Assembly: GCA_017301975.1 (NCBI GenBank)
Contig: JAFLEI010000005.1
Location: 62,001-126,000, forward strand
DNA length: 64,000 nt
Source: Verrucomicrobiota bacterium
GTDB taxonomy: Bacteria; Verrucomicrobiota; Verrucomicrobiia; Verrucomicrobiales; Verrucomicrobiaceae
Direction of reading: 5' to 3'
In this document: piece after piece, positions 62,530-64,000 of the stretch
Layout of the letters: each line of letters starts with the position of its first letter
Numbering within the stretch: position 1 is the stretch's first letter
Notes under the pieces: model-generated
What the model saw: only the letters and a program-made list of their open reading frames with translations
Databases searched by the model: none
Told to the model about the DNA's origin: nothing
Position numbers and translations under genes: made by a program

Positions 62530-64000
62530 ATGGCTGAATACGTTGGAATCGACCTTGGCACCACCCTCTCGGGGCTGGCCTACCTCAAACCTGATGGCAA
62601 CCCCGAAATCGTGCCCAATGCTGACGGCGAGCGTCTGACGCACTCCGTGGTGTTCTTCGATTCGCATGAGGACGTGAAGCTCGTCGGCAGCGCCGCCCGC
62701 GACGGTGGCGAACCCGACCGCACCATCTTCCAGATCAAACGCTACATGGACGACCCGGAGCATCTGGTCGAGATCGACGGCAAGAAATGGACGCCGGCGG
62801 AAATCTCCGCGCTGATCCTTTCCAAACTGAAGCGTGACTGTTCCAAAATCTGCGGTGACATCACCGAAGTCGTCATCACCGTGCCGGCAAACTTCAACGA
62901 ACTGGCCCGCAAGAGCACCATCGCCGCCGCTGAAATGGCCGGCATGAAGGTGAAGCGTCTGGTGAACGAGCCGACGGCGGCGGCGGTTTACTACGCCCAC
63001 TCCCAGGGCGTGAAGGGCCGCATCCTGGTCTTTGACCTTGGCGGCGGCACTCTGGACACCACCATCCTCGAGGTCGAAGGCGACAACATCAAGATCCTCA
63101 CCTCCGAAGGCGCACGCCACCTCGGCGGCAGCAACTTTGACGACATCCTGCTGGATGCGTATGCCGAGCAGTACACCAAGCAGACCGGTGCGGCGCTCTA
63201 CACCGACGAACGCCACCGCCGCCGTGTTCTGCAGGCCACGGAAGATGCGAAAAAGATGCTCTCAAAGCTCCAGCGAGTGAACGACACCGTCGCCAACGAC
63301 CAGAACAGCGGCATCGCCCGCATTGACCTGAGCCGTGACCATTTTGAAAAGATGATCCGTGGCATGCTCACCCGCACGGTGTTCCTCGTGGAGCAGGCGC
63401 TGGATTCCGCGAAGCTGAAGACCTCCGACATTGATCACGTGGTGCTTGTCGGCGGCTCCACGCGCATTCCAAAGGTGAAATCCATGCTGGAAAAGATGTT
63501 CGGCAAGACGCCCAAATCCTGCGGCAACGTGGACGAGTGCGTCGCCCTTGGCGCGGCCCTGTTCGCCAAAAAATCGGCCCGCATCCAGGAAGTCTGCAAT
63601 GCGAGCTACGGCACCCTGGCGATGGTGTACAATGCCAAGACCAAGGAGGAAAAGCTGATGAACTCCATTGTGATCCCCAAGAACACGCCGATCCCATGCT
63701 CACGCACGCAGGTTTATCAGACATCCGAGGACAATGAGCGTGTCATCGAAGTGGACATCACCCAGGGCGAGGACGAAGACGCGAAGTTCGTCGATGTCAT
63801 CGGCCGCCTGACTCTGGACGTGCCGCCGAACCGCCCCAAAGGCTGCGAAGTGGCCGTGACGTTCAGCTACGATGAAAACCAGCGCGTGCGCGCCCTCGTG
63901 GTGGACAAGCAGTCCGGCCGCAGCAAGGAAGTCGCCGTGACTTACAAGGGCGCAGGGGTGCTCTCAGAGGAAGAATTGAAGCGCCGCAGTCAGCACCTCC
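62530..64000 (+). CDS. Hsp70/DnaK-family ATPase (3' partial)
   Basis: The gene starts at ATG 62530 and runs off the window after 490 residues. The nucleotide-binding domain is intact: GIDLGTTLSGLAYL, the phosphate-2 motif FDLGGGTLDTTI, VITVPANFNELAR, NEPTAAAVYYAH and the adenosine motif VLVGGSTRIPKVK. The substrate-binding domain starts at about residue 385 and is seen only in part. It diverges from housekeeping DnaK (for example TTLSG for TTNSC and shortened loops), and no dnaJ, grpE or hrcA is nearby. It follows the FHA coiled-coil gene by 32 bases, suggesting the pair acts together. Its C-terminus cannot be judged. Confidence 0.9.
   Translation, partial: MAEYVGIDLGTTLSGLAYLKPDGNPEIVPNADGERLTHSVVFFDSHEDVKLVGSAARDGGEPDRTIFQIKRYMDDPEHLVEIDGKKWTPAEISALILSKLKRDCSKICGDITEVVITVPANFNELARKSTIAAAEMAGMKVKRLVNEPTAAAVYYAHSQGVKGRILVFDLGGGTLDTTILEVEGDNIKILTSEGARHLGGSNFDDILLDAYAEQYTKQTGAALYTDERHRRRVLQATEDAKKMLSKLQRVNDTVANDQNSGIARIDLSRDHFEKMIRGMLTRTVFLVEQALDSAKLKTSDIDHVVLVGGSTRIPKVKSMLEKMFGKTPKSCGNVDECVALGAALFAKKSARIQEVCNASYGTLAMVYNAKTKEEKLMNSIVIPKNTPIPCSRTQVYQTSEDNERVIEVDITQGEDEDAKFVDVIGRLTLDVPPNRPKGCEVAVTFSYDENQRVRALVVDKQSGRSKEVAVTYKGAGVLSEEELKRRSQHL

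Noticed and set aside
1..64000. rRNA, tRNA, CRISPR, prophage or insertion sequences
   Set aside because: I looked for repeat arrays, transposase, integrase and tRNA-like patterns and found none I could support.

Overview
The window looks like chromosomal DNA from a Verrucomicrobiota bacterium, probably close to Prosthecobacter/Verrucomicrobium. The evidence is the planctomycete/verrucomicrobial set of secreted cytochrome-like families (DUF1592, DUF1552, DUF1549/DUF1553, DUF1501), a giant PEP-CTERM autotransporter-repeat protein, and a LexA whose promoter carries TGTTC-N4-GAACA. The DNA looks GC-rich and densely coding. I saw no rRNA, tRNA, CRISPR array, prophage or insertion sequence. The first gene is cut at its 5' end and the last gene, an Hsp70, at its 3' end.

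Layout. 1-5.9 kb: a DUF1592 / DUF1552 / DUF1592 operon of secreted cytochrome-like proteins. 6.1-8.2 kb: an AhpC-type peroxiredoxin and a PqaA-like secreted hydrolase. 8.2-9.8 kb: a GntR/UTRA repressor divergent from deoC, with a perfect 32-bp palindrome between them. 9.9-11.7 kb: a soluble PAS histidine kinase and a NarL-type response regulator. 11.9-23.7 kb: one 3.9-kilo-residue autotransporter-repeat protein with a PEP-CTERM tail. 23.7-28.1 kb: a BlaI repressor and a BlaR1-like M56 membrane protease fused to carboxypeptidase-regulatory-like domains, behind a 40-bp inverted repeat that runs into the start codon. 28.2-32.6 kb: a DUF1549/DUF1553 plus DUF1501 pair. 32.6-37.3 kb: a divergent formylglycine-generating-enzyme-like protein, an archaeal-type riboflavin kinase-like protein, an esterase, PdxA and an IlvD-family dehydratase. 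37.4-40.0 kb: two tandem outer-membrane barrel paralogues, each with its own terminator. 40.3-45.0 kb: a small metzincin protease, BioF, a TPR protein, LexA and an M32 carboxypeptidase. 45.0-49.8 kb: a second deoC with a full and a half-length aldehyde dehydrogenase, divergent from a glutamate dehydrogenase. 49.9-54.8 kb: a SUKH-type gene with an in-frame TGA, a DinG-type helicase, an ApbE lipoprotein and a Tat-exported phosphatase. 55.0-64.0 kb: two FHA proteins (one a 1962-residue coiled coil), a lysozyme-like secreted protein and an Hsp70 homologue.

How the genes fit together. The two deoC loci suggest deoxynucleoside or deoxyribose use: DeoC releases acetaldehyde, and the aldehyde dehydrogenase pair would oxidise it. 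The secreted cytochrome/DUF1501 sets belong to families usually linked to polysaccharide or sulfated-glycan breakdown, although no glycosidase or sulfatase is in view. Several promoters put their operator and -10 region directly against the start codon, and most starts I inspected lack a Shine-Dalgarno sequence, so leaderless or SD-independent initiation looks common here. The least explained region is the 3' end: a phosphothreonine-binding coiled-coil giant next to a divergent Hsp70.
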